Shown here: positions 1-7,801 of the stretch, piece after piece
How the letters are laid out: every line of letters begins with the position of its first letter
How positions within the stretch are numbered: the first letter of the stretch is position 1
NCBI GenBank assembly: GCA_947625605.1
Contig: CANQOY010000010.1
Location: 1 to 44,273, forward strand
Length of the DNA stretch: 44,273 nt
Direction: 5' to 3'
Source: an uncultured Clostridia bacterium
GTDB lineage: Bacteria > Bacillota > Clostridia > Christensenellales > Borkfalkiaceae
Notes under the pieces: model-generated
The model's input: the letters and a program-made list of their open reading frames with translations, nothing else
The model's database searches: none
Told to the model about the DNA's origin: nothing
Position numbers and translations under genes: made by a program

Positions 1-539
1 AGGCTCTCAAACCTTCATTTACAGGATAAGCCATTTTGATTGTTTCATCTACTTACAGAACAACAAGGCTCTCAAACATTCCACGGGATAGACAACCCCA
101 CCGAAAAGTTTCATCTACTTACAGAACAACAAGGCTCTCAAACGCTTGCCGCCTCTTTTCGTTTTGGCTGTTAGTTTCATCTACTTACAGAACAACAAGG
201 CTCTCAAACTAATTGCTAACGGAGGCGCGGAAAAATGACGTTTCATCTACTTACAGAACAACAAGGCTCTCAAACCGGTTGGGCTGGCGTTGAAAGCATA
301 GACATGTTTCATCTACTTACAGAACAACAAGGCTCTCAAACGATTGTACCATTACAAAAATAAAGGATTGCGTTTCATCTACTTACAGAACAACAAGGCT
401 CTCAAACGCATCCGGGTATATTTCCCCCGAAAAAATTGTTTCATCTACTTACAGAACAACAAGGCTCTCAAACACCAGCCCACGATGATCTTGAAGTCTA
501 TGTGTTTCATCTACTTACAGAACAACAAGGCTCTCAAAC
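1..539 (-). CRISPR. Type II-A CRISPR array, 36-bp repeats
   Basis: Eight complete identical 36-bp repeats sit at 42-77, 108-143, 174-209, 240-275, 306-341, 372-407, 438-473 and 504-539, and the last 12 bases of a ninth lie at 1-12, so the array continues left of the window. The eight complete spacers are 30 bp, except the one at 13-41, which is 29 bp. Read on the minus strand the repeat begins GTTTGAGAGCC and ends GATGAAAC, the usual form for type II-A. Its first 25 bases pair with the anti-repeat of the tracrRNA at 6573-6667, which fixes minus-strand transcription. The newest, leader-side repeat is therefore 504-539. No repeat is degenerate, which suggests an active array, and I saw no spacer that matches elsewhere in this window. 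Confidence 0.98.
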
Positions 540-609
540 CTCAAACCTCAAATTGGGGTGTGAAAGCGCGCATAGACGGTGCGGCCGTTCTGTAAGCAGA
601 CCCATTATA
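540..609 (-). promoter_or_regulatory. CRISPR leader with duplicated junction heptamer
   Basis: This is the gap between the csn2 stop codon and the first repeat. On the minus strand it ends ATTTGAG (547-553), GTTTGAG (540-546) and then the repeat, which itself starts GTTTGAG. ATTTGAG is the conserved leader-anchoring sequence of many type II-A leaders and normally touches the first repeat directly. Here seven extra bases, a copy of the start of the repeat, lie between them. Confidence 0.8.
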
Positions 610-632
610 CTACATTTCTCCGTAATTTTCAA
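604..632 (-). promoter_or_regulatory. Promoter of the CRISPR array
   Basis: On the minus strand TTGAAA (627-632) and TATAAT (604-609) are separated by exactly 17 bases. Transcription would start near 597, about 57 bases before the first repeat. The promoter overlaps the 3' end of csn2, so the array can be transcribed independently of the cas operon. Confidence 0.75.
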
Positions 633-1311
633 GGATTTCGCACAAATCTTCGGTAATGATAATTGCGCGTTCCTCCGGAAGAAGCGGCCGAAGTTTGCCG
701 CTTTCCAACAGGAGCAAGCCCACTTTTTCCATTTCGCAATGATGATAAAGTTCCCTCAATTCTTCATCGCCGAGCACAGCTTTCAGATTGACGAATGCAA
801 AGAAACGGCAACCTTTGAGTGCGATCATCGCGTTGATGAAACAAACGGTCTTTTCCAAGAGGGAATCGTATGTCTTTTCGAAGCGGACATTGCCGCCCTT
901 GAACAAATCCTCGGCCGAAAATTCATCGTGCGTCAGGGAAAACGGCAGGGCGGAAAATATCTCAAAAAGGAAGCGTTCGATCTCTCCATTGATCTTCGAC
1001 AGTGCGTACTGCGCCGTCCCCTCGCGGCTGAGTTCGGTGAGCCGCTTTACAAGGAGATTGATGACTTTCTTTTCATTCAAATCGAAGTGAAACGCATCGC
1101 AGACGATCGTCCCCTCCCTTTCCGCGGAGATCGGTTTTTCGTCCCGCAGAAAGGAGAACTCCCCCTCCCCGCCGCCCAGCTGCGCATCGAGCATGCCGGT
1201 GAGACGATAAAACTCGCGCGGAGCCTCTATGACAAGCACCTGCACCGAGGCGGGAGAGAGGACGAGGGGCGTTTCGAGCGAGGGATGGTAAATTTTTACG
1301 ATCTCCTCCAC
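610..1311 (-). CDS. csn2: CRISPR adaptation protein Csn2 (type II-A)
   Basis: The 233-residue product is the fourth gene of the cas operon and has the length and position of Csn2, the DNA-end-binding ring protein that works with Cas1, Cas2 and Cas9 in spacer acquisition. It starts MEEIVKIYHP, with the N-terminal strand pattern of the family, and has the typical mixed central helices (KINGEIERFLFEIF) and a hydrophobic LLLLES strand near residue 200. One base separates it from cas2, so it is translated as part of the same message. Its presence classifies the locus as type II-A rather than II-B or II-C. The assignment rests on context as much as on sequence, since Csn2 families diverge strongly. 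Confidence 0.9.
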   Translation of the reverse strand: MEEIVKIYHPSLETPLVLSPASVQVLVIEAPREFYRLTGMLDAQLGGGEGEFSFLRDEKPISAEREGTIVCDAFHFDLNEKKVINLLVKRLTELSREGTAQYALSKINGEIERFLFEIFSALPFSLTHDEFSAEDLFKGGNVRFEKTYDSLLEKTVCFINAMIALKGCRFFAFVNLKAVLGDEELRELYHHCEMEKVGLLLLESGKLRPLLPEERAIIITEDLCEILENYGEM

Positions 1312-1312
1312 T

Positions 1313-1633
1313 TCACACCTCCACCAAACGGTCCATCGAGTCGATGGTGATCTGCTGTTCTTCGCCGACGAGATATTCGATCCCGGAAAATTGGTTCTCC
1401 GTAATTTCGAGAAGTTCCACGATCCCCTCGGGCGGAAGATTGTTTTTGATGCGCTGTTTCACCGACGCGCTCGTCACATTGTTGATGACGAGTTTGGAAT
1501 AGACGGACTTCTGCATCATGATAAATCCGTTCCGCACCAAGTATTTATGAAACTTTTGATACTCCCGCTTGTCCTTGTCGGTCAGCATGGGGAGGTCGAA
1601 GAATACGAGCAGCCTCATAAATTTATAGTTCAT
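1313..1633 (-). CDS. cas2: CRISPR-associated endonuclease Cas2
   Basis: The 106-residue protein starts MNYKFMRLLVFFDLP. The hydrophobic first strand ending in an aspartate (FFDLP) is the hallmark of Cas2, and KFHKYLVRNGFIMMQKSVY is the usual following segment. Cas2 forms the dimer that bridges two Cas1 dimers in the spacer integrase. I chose the ATG at 1633 because it overlaps the cas1 stop codon in an ATGA arrangement (1630-1633), the typical translational coupling; longer readings further upstream lie inside cas1 and are not credible. Confidence 0.96.
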   Translation of the reverse strand: MNYKFMRLLVFFDLPMLTDKDKREYQKFHKYLVRNGFIMMQKSVYSKLVINNVTSASVKQRIKNNLPPEGIVELLEITENQFSGIEYLVGEEQQITIDSMDRLVEV

Positions 1634-2499
1634 ACGCCTCCTTCCGGGAAACATATGCGCGACGGATCGCCCTCCCCCAACGCGGCGATCGCGCTGCGCA
1701 CATAATTGCGGATCGCTACGTCGAGCGTCGTCCGCTTCCCCTCGGAGATGACTTCGAGGTTGAGAATGTCGGCCATGTTCCGCTTGAATTCGGGGTCCCC
1801 CGGCTCCAACGAGAGCGCACGGCTGTCCGCCACGGGGCGGAGCGGTTCCATGAGATCGCACCCGAAGTTAAATTCGTTGAACTCGTTGATGTGATGAATC
1901 CCCAGCTGCGTACAATAGCCGGCGGCGACGATCTCCCGATTGCAGGCGGAGAGAATGACGGCATACCCGTAATTCAGGCAACCATTGAGGAAACCTCCGC
2001 TCTGCCGCGTATTCCCCTCCCCCAAAATGCAGTTGAAATACACCTTTGCGGCATGCCCCTCGCGGTTTGTCTCGTCATTGGGCATCACCTCTGCCGCATA
2101 TCCTTCCAGCATTTCCGCGCGTTCAAGAGCGCCCCGCGCGAGCAAAACTTCGCGCTGGGCGAGGATCTTGCGGCGGATGATCCTCTGCCACACCTCTGCC
2201 TTCGCCGAATCTTTCCATTCCGCCTGCATCCTGTACCGCTTGGCGGTATTTCCCGCGCCGTAATACGGGAGAAGCTCGGAGTTCGGTTCGCTCTTCTCAT
2301 CGCAAAAGATCACCTTGATGTTCCGCCGCATGAGTTCGCAGAGGAGAGAGGCGGTGAGGGAGACCGCCGTGCTCTGCACGATGAGCGTGTTGATCTCATT
2401 CAAGAAGATATGCTTTTCCTGTTCTCCGCGGATGATGAGGCTGCTTAGGCGAACTTCGAGCTTGCAGCGCGATTTTACGACGACGGTGCGGAATCCCAA
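1630..2499 (-). CDS. cas1: CRISPR-associated endonuclease Cas1
   Basis: The 289-residue integrase has the expected type II-A length. The metal-binding residues are readable: E147 in NREGHAAK, H203 in GIHHINEFNEFN and E218 in CDLMEPLRP, with spacing like that of streptococcal Cas1. The protein inserts new spacers at the leader-repeat junction together with Cas2. One base separates its start from the cas9 stop codon, and its stop overlaps the cas2 start, so it is in the middle of the cas9-cas1-cas2-csn2 operon. No frameshift or missing residue is seen, so adaptation should be functional. Confidence 0.98.
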   Translation of the reverse strand: MGFRTVVVKSRCKLEVRLSSLIIRGEQEKHIFLNEINTLIVQSTAVSLTASLLCELMRRNIKVIFCDEKSEPNSELLPYYGAGNTAKRYRMQAEWKDSAKAEVWQRIIRRKILAQREVLLARGALERAEMLEGYAAEVMPNDETNREGHAAKVYFNCILGEGNTRQSGGFLNGCLNYGYAVILSACNREIVAAGYCTQLGIHHINEFNEFNFGCDLMEPLRPVADSRALSLEPGDPEFKRNMADILNLEVISEGKRTTLDVAIRNYVRSAIAALGEGDPSRICFPEGGV

Positions 2500-2500
2500 A

Positions 2501-5500
2501 CTACACCTTCCGCTCGCGGATGCTCAATCCGCAAGGAGATTGATCGACAATGCGGAAATCGACGTCCGTGATGTTCTTTCCAACACGAAGCAACCCGCAG
2601 TTTGCCCCCTCGCCGAGTTCGGTCAAGTCTGCGCTCTCCGCATTGCACTTCAAGAATTTCGCGATCTGGATGAGCACTTTCGCCTGTTTCAAAACGGGGA
2701 GCGCCGCAAACTGCTCTCTGCGGGAATTCAACGTGTTGCGGAAACTGACCGCACCCGAGATGCCGCCGTAGACGGGTTTCCCAAGCTGGCGGAGCATCAG
2801 GTCGTAAAGCGCTTGATTTTGCGCACGGTCCACCGTCTGTTTTACTTCGCCAAGGCGATTGACGTGCATCGGGAACACCTCCTGCGCCTTCTCTTCTGCG
2901 GAATACTCTCCCGCACGCTCGCGTTCGAGGAGCTTTGCGAGCGCCTTCACATAGGCGTCCGTCTTTTCGTCCGTAAACCATTGGGCGGCGTTGTGAAGGG
3001 TGATGCGCGAGCCCGTGATCCCCGCGAGCCACACGGGAGTGCCGTTGATTTTGACGAGTGACTTTACGCGGAGAAGAGGCACAAGCAGTTTGGGCTCGCG
3101 TAGGCCGCACTTCTCGCGGAGATAGGCGAGCACCTCTTCGGGATCTTTGTGCGCTGCGTAGTCAACGAGCACGGGGACCGCCTCAATCGTCTTTTGCGGT
3201 TTTCCTTTCTTCCCCGCCGAGGCGACGATCGCAAAGTATGCCGTTTTCAAGGACTTGTAGCCGCCGTACTTGGCGGGATCCGAGAGCGGGCCCTTTCCCT
3301 TTCTCGGCACGCCGATGCCGGCGTCCTCATGTGGATAGACGGTTTCATCGTAAAACATTCCCTTGCCAACGAACGGATACCGTGTGACCGCCATGCTCGA
3401 ACGCGCCATGGTCGCTCGGACGACGGCGAGCGAGGAATCCTTGTCCCATGCGCCTGCGACGCTGTATGTGAAGAGCGTATCGAGACGGATCGCGCGCTGC
3501 GTGCCGTCCGCCTCCTTGCGGCGGAAGTAATCGCGCAGAGAGGAGAAACGCGTGTCGTAAACATTGCCGACGACGATATTGAGGTAGGCATCGCGGGCAT
3601 GGTGTAGGTCGTTTGTCTCGCGGCACTTCGTGAAGCGGAATTTCTGACGGAATTCGGAGACGCGCGAAGCCTTGCTGAATACGATCTTCGTGCCCGATGC
3701 TTCGAATTTCCGCTGCAAAAGTTCCGCCGCCGCCTTCGCCATCTGATTGGTGTAGACGAGCTGGCGGTTCACGAATCCCTCATAGTCCTCGTCCGTGAGC
3801 GGGTTCGTCCGTGTGAGCCGCGCCCACTTTTCCCCGCTGATGAGTTTGGCTTCATACAGGAATTTCCAGAAAGACTGCCGGTCGGAAAATCCTGCGGGTA
3901 ACGGATAGATATCCGATTTCTCCTTATTCTTTGTACGGAGCACGAGGACCTTGTTGTCGAGGCTGTCGTCCTTTGTGAGGGACTGCGGGATGATATGATC
4001 GACGTCATACAGATCGGAACCGAGCTGCCCGAGATCGATCTTCTTCCCCGAGTACATACATCTTCCGAGTTGACGGAAATAGAGATACAGCCGTTCGCTG
4101 CGGAGTTCGCGGTCTGACTTTTCTTTCAATTCCTCCCGCAGTTTTTCGATATCCTTGACGTCCCGAAGAAGCGCAAGGAGCTGCGCCTTTCTCGATTCCG
4201 TCCGCTTCCCCTTGTTGTTCGGGTCATCGTTCCGCGTGACCTCGACGAAGATCTTATCGGGTGCGCGGCCCAACGCGGCGACGCATTCGTCCGTCATGCG
4301 GAGCGCCTGCCAGATCCCGCGGCGGACCTGCGGAGCAACGTAGAGCGCTTGAACGTCGTCGTAGCCGACCTCCCCGCTCCCCGCGCCGTTTTCCGCAAGG
4401 ATCGCCTCTTGGAAACGGTATTTTTCGCCGAACAGGAGCTCGTTGAGGTTGTTATTCGAGCGGTAGAGTTCCCCGAGGATCGTGTATTGCGCCTGCGTCA
4501 CGGGGTCCTCTCCGCCATACAGTCCGCAGAGGAATTTCTTGGAGAGCTTGCCGAAGTCCTTGAAGAGCGTCAATCCCTTGATCCACTTGATGTTTTCCTT
4601 TATAGCGGGAATGTCGCCGTACTTTTTCAAGAGATAGCTCTCGACCATGCCCTTATCCGTGCAGAGCGTGTGCCACAAAATGATATCCTCGCACACTTCG
4701 GGGCGTTCGTCCACGAGGGAGCCGAGTTTTTTCTTCAATGTGCAATAGGAACGCATCCCGGCGCGGAAATCTCCGTCCTTGCCCGTCAGAACGATGCGTT
4801 CGCCCTTCTCCGCATATCCGTGCGAAACCAGATACGCCGCGATCCTCTTATCCGTAACGGTGGGCGACGTGCAGAACAGTTCCCGAAAGAGTTCCTGTTT
4901 GAGTGCGACGGAGATGGGCTCTCCGTTTATTCGTAATTTATTGAGTTGATTGAGCACGTCGAAGGCCTGATAGTACATGGAGCACTTGGGCAGGACGTCC
5001 TCGGCGATGAGATAGCTGCACTTCCCCGTCATGCGGCGGATGAAGCCCTCGTTGCTCTTTTCGAGATCGACGATCTCCTCGAAATTCCACGGGGTAATGC
5101 GCCCCTCTTTGCGGACGATCCAGCTGTTGGGGCCATGCGGATTGAGCGGCCCGACAAAGTACGGGATCCGCCACTTGAAGATCGAGCGGATCTTTTCCGC
5201 GGGAGAGAGTCCGTCCCCGTCTTTTTCGCCAAAAACGGGAAAATCGCGGCAGAGATTGCTGAGGATCGCATCGAGTTCGGCAAGATTGATCTGGTGCGGG
5301 AAGGTCCCGTTGTCGGCGTGGAGGATCTTGGGCAGGAAGCTCCCCTCCCGCAATTCGGCCGTCACCCGCTCCCAAAGCGCGTACGCTTCTTCATCTGCGG
5401 GCGGCGTTGCCAGCTTTCTCAAAAGATAATCCGAGAATTCCTCGTAAGTCTTGCACTTCGCAACGTGTATCTTCTTGCGGTTCGGCTTGGTGTAGCCGAT

Positions 5501-6523
5501 ATAGTGGACGTAGTTTGCCGTCTCCTTTGCGCTCTTCAACACCTCGACGTAGAGCTCATGTGAATAGAAAAGAAGTAATTTTTTGAGCGACTTCAAATCG
5601 CTCTTGTGCTTTTCATAAATGGCGATCATTGCCTGAGAGATCGTCCGATTCCCTCCGAGGACCTTTTCAAAGAGCGTGAAGCGGAAAATATTTCTCAGTG
5701 CCTCAAACAGCGCGAAGCCCTCTCCGAGCGTCTCGGCCTTCGCCTCAAATTCCTCGTCCGGGATTTCGAGCGAAAAGCTCCCCTCTTCGCACGCTCCGAG
5801 CACCTTTTGCGGCTTCCCCTTTCCGCCGGCAAGAAAGACGGCGATCTCTTTCATCGCGGGAGACGTTCCGAAGAGCTCCCCCAGCGCGCGCTTCTTATCG
5901 TTTACGCTTCCGCCGCCCGCGGCGATCCTCAAAAAGTCGCCCGCGCACGCCTCGGGGAGACGGAGCGGCTCCTCCAAGAGCTCTTCGGAGACCGCGTTAA
6001 ACCTCTCAAAGAGTTTGGAAACGTTCTGCGCCCCGCCCACGGAATCGCCCTCGAACAGGAAATGCCCGCGGTACTTGATGATGTGATGGAGAGCGAGGTA
6101 GTAGAGGCGGAGATCCGCCGCTCCCCTGTCGATCAGGGCTTGGCGGAGATGAAAGATCGTGGGATATTCCGCATAAAAGTGTTTATCCGTATAGTTTTCG
6201 TCTGCAAAGAGCGTGAAACGGGGAAGCCCCTCCTCCTTATCCTCCTCGTACAGCGCACTGTTTTTCAGGCGCAAGAAGAAGTTTGCGTCTTCGAGAAAGG
6301 GCGCAAAGATCTCCTGCAAAAGTGCGATCCGCTCCTTTCTCCGCGCAATTCTCCTCCGCAGGGTGCGATAGCTGCGGCGCTGTTTGGCGTCGTTTGCGGG
6401 GTCGAAGAGGCGCACCGCCCACAGATCTTTCCCCCTCGCCCGAAGCAATCTGTACTGCTCATCTGTACAGGCGATGCCGACAGAATCGGTACCGATATCC
6501 AGCCCAAGAAAAAATTTTTGCAT
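2501..6523 (-). CDS. cas9: Type II-A CRISPR endonuclease Cas9
   Basis: The 1340-residue protein is close to the S. pyogenes Cas9 length and carries all parts in order. RuvC-I has D9 in LGLDIGTDSVG; an arginine-rich bridge helix follows near residues 50-75 (RRSYRTLRRRIARRKER). RuvC-II has E761 in FVEVTRND, the HNH domain has H843 in DVDHIIP with the downstream LDNKVLVL segment, and RuvC-III has H975 and D978 in HHARDAYLN. The C-terminal PAM-interacting domain ends DQSPCGLSIRERKV, equivalent to the HQSITGLYETR region of SpCas9. Aligned there by eye, the first PAM arginine of SpCas9 (R1333) is replaced by L1311, while R1313 matches R1335, so the PAM may not be NGG. The ATG at 6523 has a GGAGG site seven bases upstream. 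It is the first gene of the operon. Confidence 0.98.
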   Translation of the reverse strand: MQKFFLGLDIGTDSVGIACTDEQYRLLRARGKDLWAVRLFDPANDAKQRRSYRTLRRRIARRKERIALLQEIFAPFLEDANFFLRLKNSALYEEDKEEGLPRFTLFADENYTDKHFYAEYPTIFHLRQALIDRGAADLRLYYLALHHIIKYRGHFLFEGDSVGGAQNVSKLFERFNAVSEELLEEPLRLPEACAGDFLRIAAGGGSVNDKKRALGELFGTSPAMKEIAVFLAGGKGKPQKVLGACEEGSFSLEIPDEEFEAKAETLGEGFALFEALRNIFRFTLFEKVLGGNRTISQAMIAIYEKHKSDLKSLKKLLLFYSHELYVEVLKSAKETANYVHYIGYTKPNRKKIHVAKCKTYEEFSDYLLRKLATPPADEEAYALWERVTAELREGSFLPKILHADNGTFPHQINLAELDAILSNLCRDFPVFGEKDGDGLSPAEKIRSIFKWRIPYFVGPLNPHGPNSWIVRKEGRITPWNFEEIVDLEKSNEGFIRRMTGKCSYLIAEDVLPKCSMYYQAFDVLNQLNKLRINGEPISVALKQELFRELFCTSPTVTDKRIAAYLVSHGYAEKGERIVLTGKDGDFRAGMRSYCTLKKKLGSLVDERPEVCEDIILWHTLCTDKGMVESYLLKKYGDIPAIKENIKWIKGLTLFKDFGKLSKKFLCGLYGGEDPVTQAQYTILGELYRSNNNLNELLFGEKYRFQEAILAENGAGSGEVGYDDVQALYVAPQVRRGIWQALRMTDECVAALGRAPDKIFVEVTRNDDPNNKGKRTESRKAQLLALLRDVKDIEKLREELKEKSDRELRSERLYLYFRQLGRCMYSGKKIDLGQLGSDLYDVDHIIPQSLTKDDSLDNKVLVLRTKNKEKSDIYPLPAGFSDRQSFWKFLYEAKLISGEKWARLTRTNPLTDEDYEGFVNRQLVYTNQMAKAAAELLQRKFEASGTKIVFSKASRVSEFRQKFRFTKCRETNDLHHARDAYLNIVVGNVYDTRFSSLRDYFRRKEADGTQRAIRLDTLFTYSVAGAWDKDSSLAVVRATMARSSMAVTRYPFVGKGMFYDETVYPHEDAGIGVPRKGKGPLSDPAKYGGYKSLKTAYFAIVASAGKKGKPQKTIEAVPVLVDYAAHKDPEEVLAYLREKCGLREPKLLVPLLRVKSLVKINGTPVWLAGITGSRITLHNAAQWFTDEKTDAYVKALAKLLERERAGEYSAEEKAQEVFPMHVNRLGEVKQTVDRAQNQALYDLMLRQLGKPVYGGISGAVSFRNTLNSRREQFAALPVLKQAKVLIQIAKFLKCNAESADLTELGEGANCGLLRVGKNITDVDFRIVDQSPCGLSIRERKV

Positions 6524-6541
6524 TATTTCCTCCGAAATATC

Positions 6542-6569
6542 TTGACTTTTGTAATTAAGTTGTTATAAT
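6542..6569 (+). promoter_or_regulatory. tracrRNA promoter
   Basis: TTGACT (6542-6547) and a perfect TATAAT (6564-6569) are 16 bases apart on the plus strand. The predicted start, near 6575, falls directly at the anti-repeat. The promoter lies in the 50-base gap between the tracrRNA and the divergent cas9 start codon, so the two units share a regulatory region. Confidence 0.85.
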
Positions 6570-6572
6570 GGG

Positions 6573-6667
6573 TTTTACAGAACAACAAGACAGAGTTCAA
6601 ATAAAGATTTATTCTCAACGCTTTGTCGCATCGGCGATCCCTTTCCCAAATCGGGAAAGGTTTTTTT
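6573..6667 (+). ncRNA. tracrRNA
   Basis: The anti-repeat TTACAGAACAACAAG (6576-6590) pairs over 15 bases with the repeat, then a bulge (ACAGAG) and TTCAAAT (6596-6602) restore a 7-bp lower stem with GTTTGAG, including two G-U pairs. This is the classic crRNA:tracrRNA duplex with an asymmetric bulge. Downstream come a short AT-rich hairpin (AATAA/TTATT, about 6600-6614), a TCGC/GCGA hairpin near 6626-6638 and a terminator stem CCTTTCCC/GGGAAAGG (6640-6660) followed by seven T. The RNA is divergent from cas9, about 95 bases long and complete in the window. Confidence 0.93.
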
Positions 6668-6870
6668 ATGCCGAAAAAAATACATTTCTATCATATCATA
6701 GTCCGACTGTTCTGTCAAGACCCGATTGTTCGCCTCGCGCCCCTTTTCTTCCCCATGCACGCGACCATTTTATTTTATCCGCAAAATATGACAACCGCTG
6801 TCTTATTTGAAAAAATTTTTTCGGCCTGTCTGCCATTCGGGACGTTTTTTTCAAAGCGGGCGGTTTTTTC
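6668..6870. other. AT-rich spacer without recognised gene
   Basis: About 200 bases between the tracrRNA terminator and the promoter of the preQ1 unit. Only short reading frames without ribosome binding sites are present, and I see no repeat, RNA motif or conserved protein fragment in it. Confidence 0.5.
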
Positions 6871-6899
6871 TTGACACGGCGGCGGAAACGTGTTAAAGT
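6871..6899 (+). promoter_or_regulatory. Promoter of the preQ1-controlled operon
   Basis: A perfect TTGACA (6871-6876) is followed after 17 bases by TAAAGT (6894-6899). The start near 6906 lies shortly upstream of the preQ1 aptamer. Confidence 0.75.
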
Positions 6900-6918
6900 A
6901 GAGCGTGTCGCGGATCGA

Positions 6919-6990
6919 AGACAGTTCGAAACCATCCTGTCTATAAAGAAAACTATGGGAAGGATGGGCGCATTGCGCCCTTTTTCTTTT
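6919..6990 (+). promoter_or_regulatory. preQ1-I riboswitch with intrinsic terminator
   Basis: AGACAG (6919-6924) and CTGTCT (6937-6942) form the P1 stem around a 12-base loop that starts TTC, followed by the A-rich tail ATAAAGAAAACTATGGG. This is the layout of class I preQ1 aptamers. CCAT in the loop (6932-6935) can pair with ATGG in the tail (6955-6958) as the P2 pseudoknot. A terminator follows: GGGCGC/GCGCCC (6966-6980) and a T-rich tract to 6990. The loop bases CCATCC can instead pair with GGATGG (6962-6967), which would break the terminator. Ligand binding should therefore favour termination, an off switch. The gene downstream is a queuosine-precursor transporter, which agrees. Confidence 0.92.
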
Positions 6991-7021
6991 GGAGCGCACC
7001 GCGGCGAATCGGGAGGCTCCT

Positions 7022-7801
7022 ATGTTGACGTTGAAACGCAAAATAAAACGGGAATGGAACGCATTTTTGCTTCTGATGAAAAATGTGCCCGCACTCGTCG
7101 TGGTACTCTTTGTCATGTCCGTCTTTGCCATGAACCTGCTCGCGAACAAGAGCATCGACCTTCCATGGGATTGGCTCGCGCTCGACTGCGGGATCATCGT
7201 CTCGTGGTTCGCCTTTTTCACGATGGACATCCTCACCAAACACTTCGGGCCGAAGGCCGCCACACAGATCTCGGTGCTCGCCATTCTCGTCAACCTCTTT
7301 TTCTGCCTGCTGCTCTTCCTCGGCAGCCTCATCCCCGGCATGTGGGGGGAGGCGTATGTGGAAGGGAGCGAAACGCTGCTGAACGGCGCGCTGAACAGGA
7401 CGTTCGGCGGGACATGGTATGTCGTGCTCGGCAGCACGACGGCCTTTATCGTCTCCGCCATCGTCAATAATTTTTCCAACTTCGGCATCGGGAAACTCTT
7501 CAAGAAGAACCCCGACGGCTGGGCGGCATATATTTTGCGCACCTACGTCTCTACGGCGATCGGCCAATTTCTCGACAACCTGACCTTCGCCCTCCTCGTC
7601 AGCCACTTCTTTTTCGGCTGGTCGCTGTTGCAGTGCGTGACCTGCGCCGTCACGGGCATGGTCGCCGAACTGCTGTGCGAACTGCTCTTCCTCTACCCGG
7701 GGTTCGTCATCACGCGGCGCTGGAAGAGGAACAAAGTCGGAGAAGCGTACTTCGAATTTTTGGAGAAAGACCATGAAAATTCTGATCACGGGAACGAGTA
7801 A
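7022..7801 (+). CDS. Queuosine precursor transporter, VUT/YhhQ family
   Basis: The 259-residue integral membrane protein has about six hydrophobic segments, the pattern of the VUT (DUF165, YhhQ-like) family that imports preQ1, preQ0 or queuine. Residues near TMDILTKHFGPKAA and FSNFGIGKLFKK match family-typical loops. I start it at the ATG at 7022, after GGGAGG at 7011-7016; an upstream in-frame ATG at 6989 lies directly behind the terminator T-tract and lacks a ribosome site. The riboswitch just upstream supports the substrate. The last 29 bases overlap the start of the dehydrogenase gene, so the two are co-translated. Confidence 0.88.
   Translation: MLTLKRKIKREWNAFLLLMKNVPALVVVLFVMSVFAMNLLANKSIDLPWDWLALDCGIIVSWFAFFTMDILTKHFGPKAATQISVLAILVNLFFCLLLFLGSLIPGMWGEAYVEGSETLLNGALNRTFGGTWYVVLGSTTAFIVSAIVNNFSNFGIGKLFKKNPDGWAAYILRTYVSTAIGQFLDNLTFALLVSHFFFGWSLLQCVTCAVTGMVAELLCELLFLYPGFVITRRWKRNKVGEAYFEFLEKDHENSDHGNE

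Noticed and set aside
13-503. Self-targeting spacers
   Set aside because: I looked for spacer sequences elsewhere in the window and saw none; only a full-genome search could settle it.
344-1350. Reading frames across the CRISPR array and csn2 on the plus strand
   Set aside because: They translate the repeats and antisense of csn2; there is no ribosome site, and the minus-strand genes explain the region.
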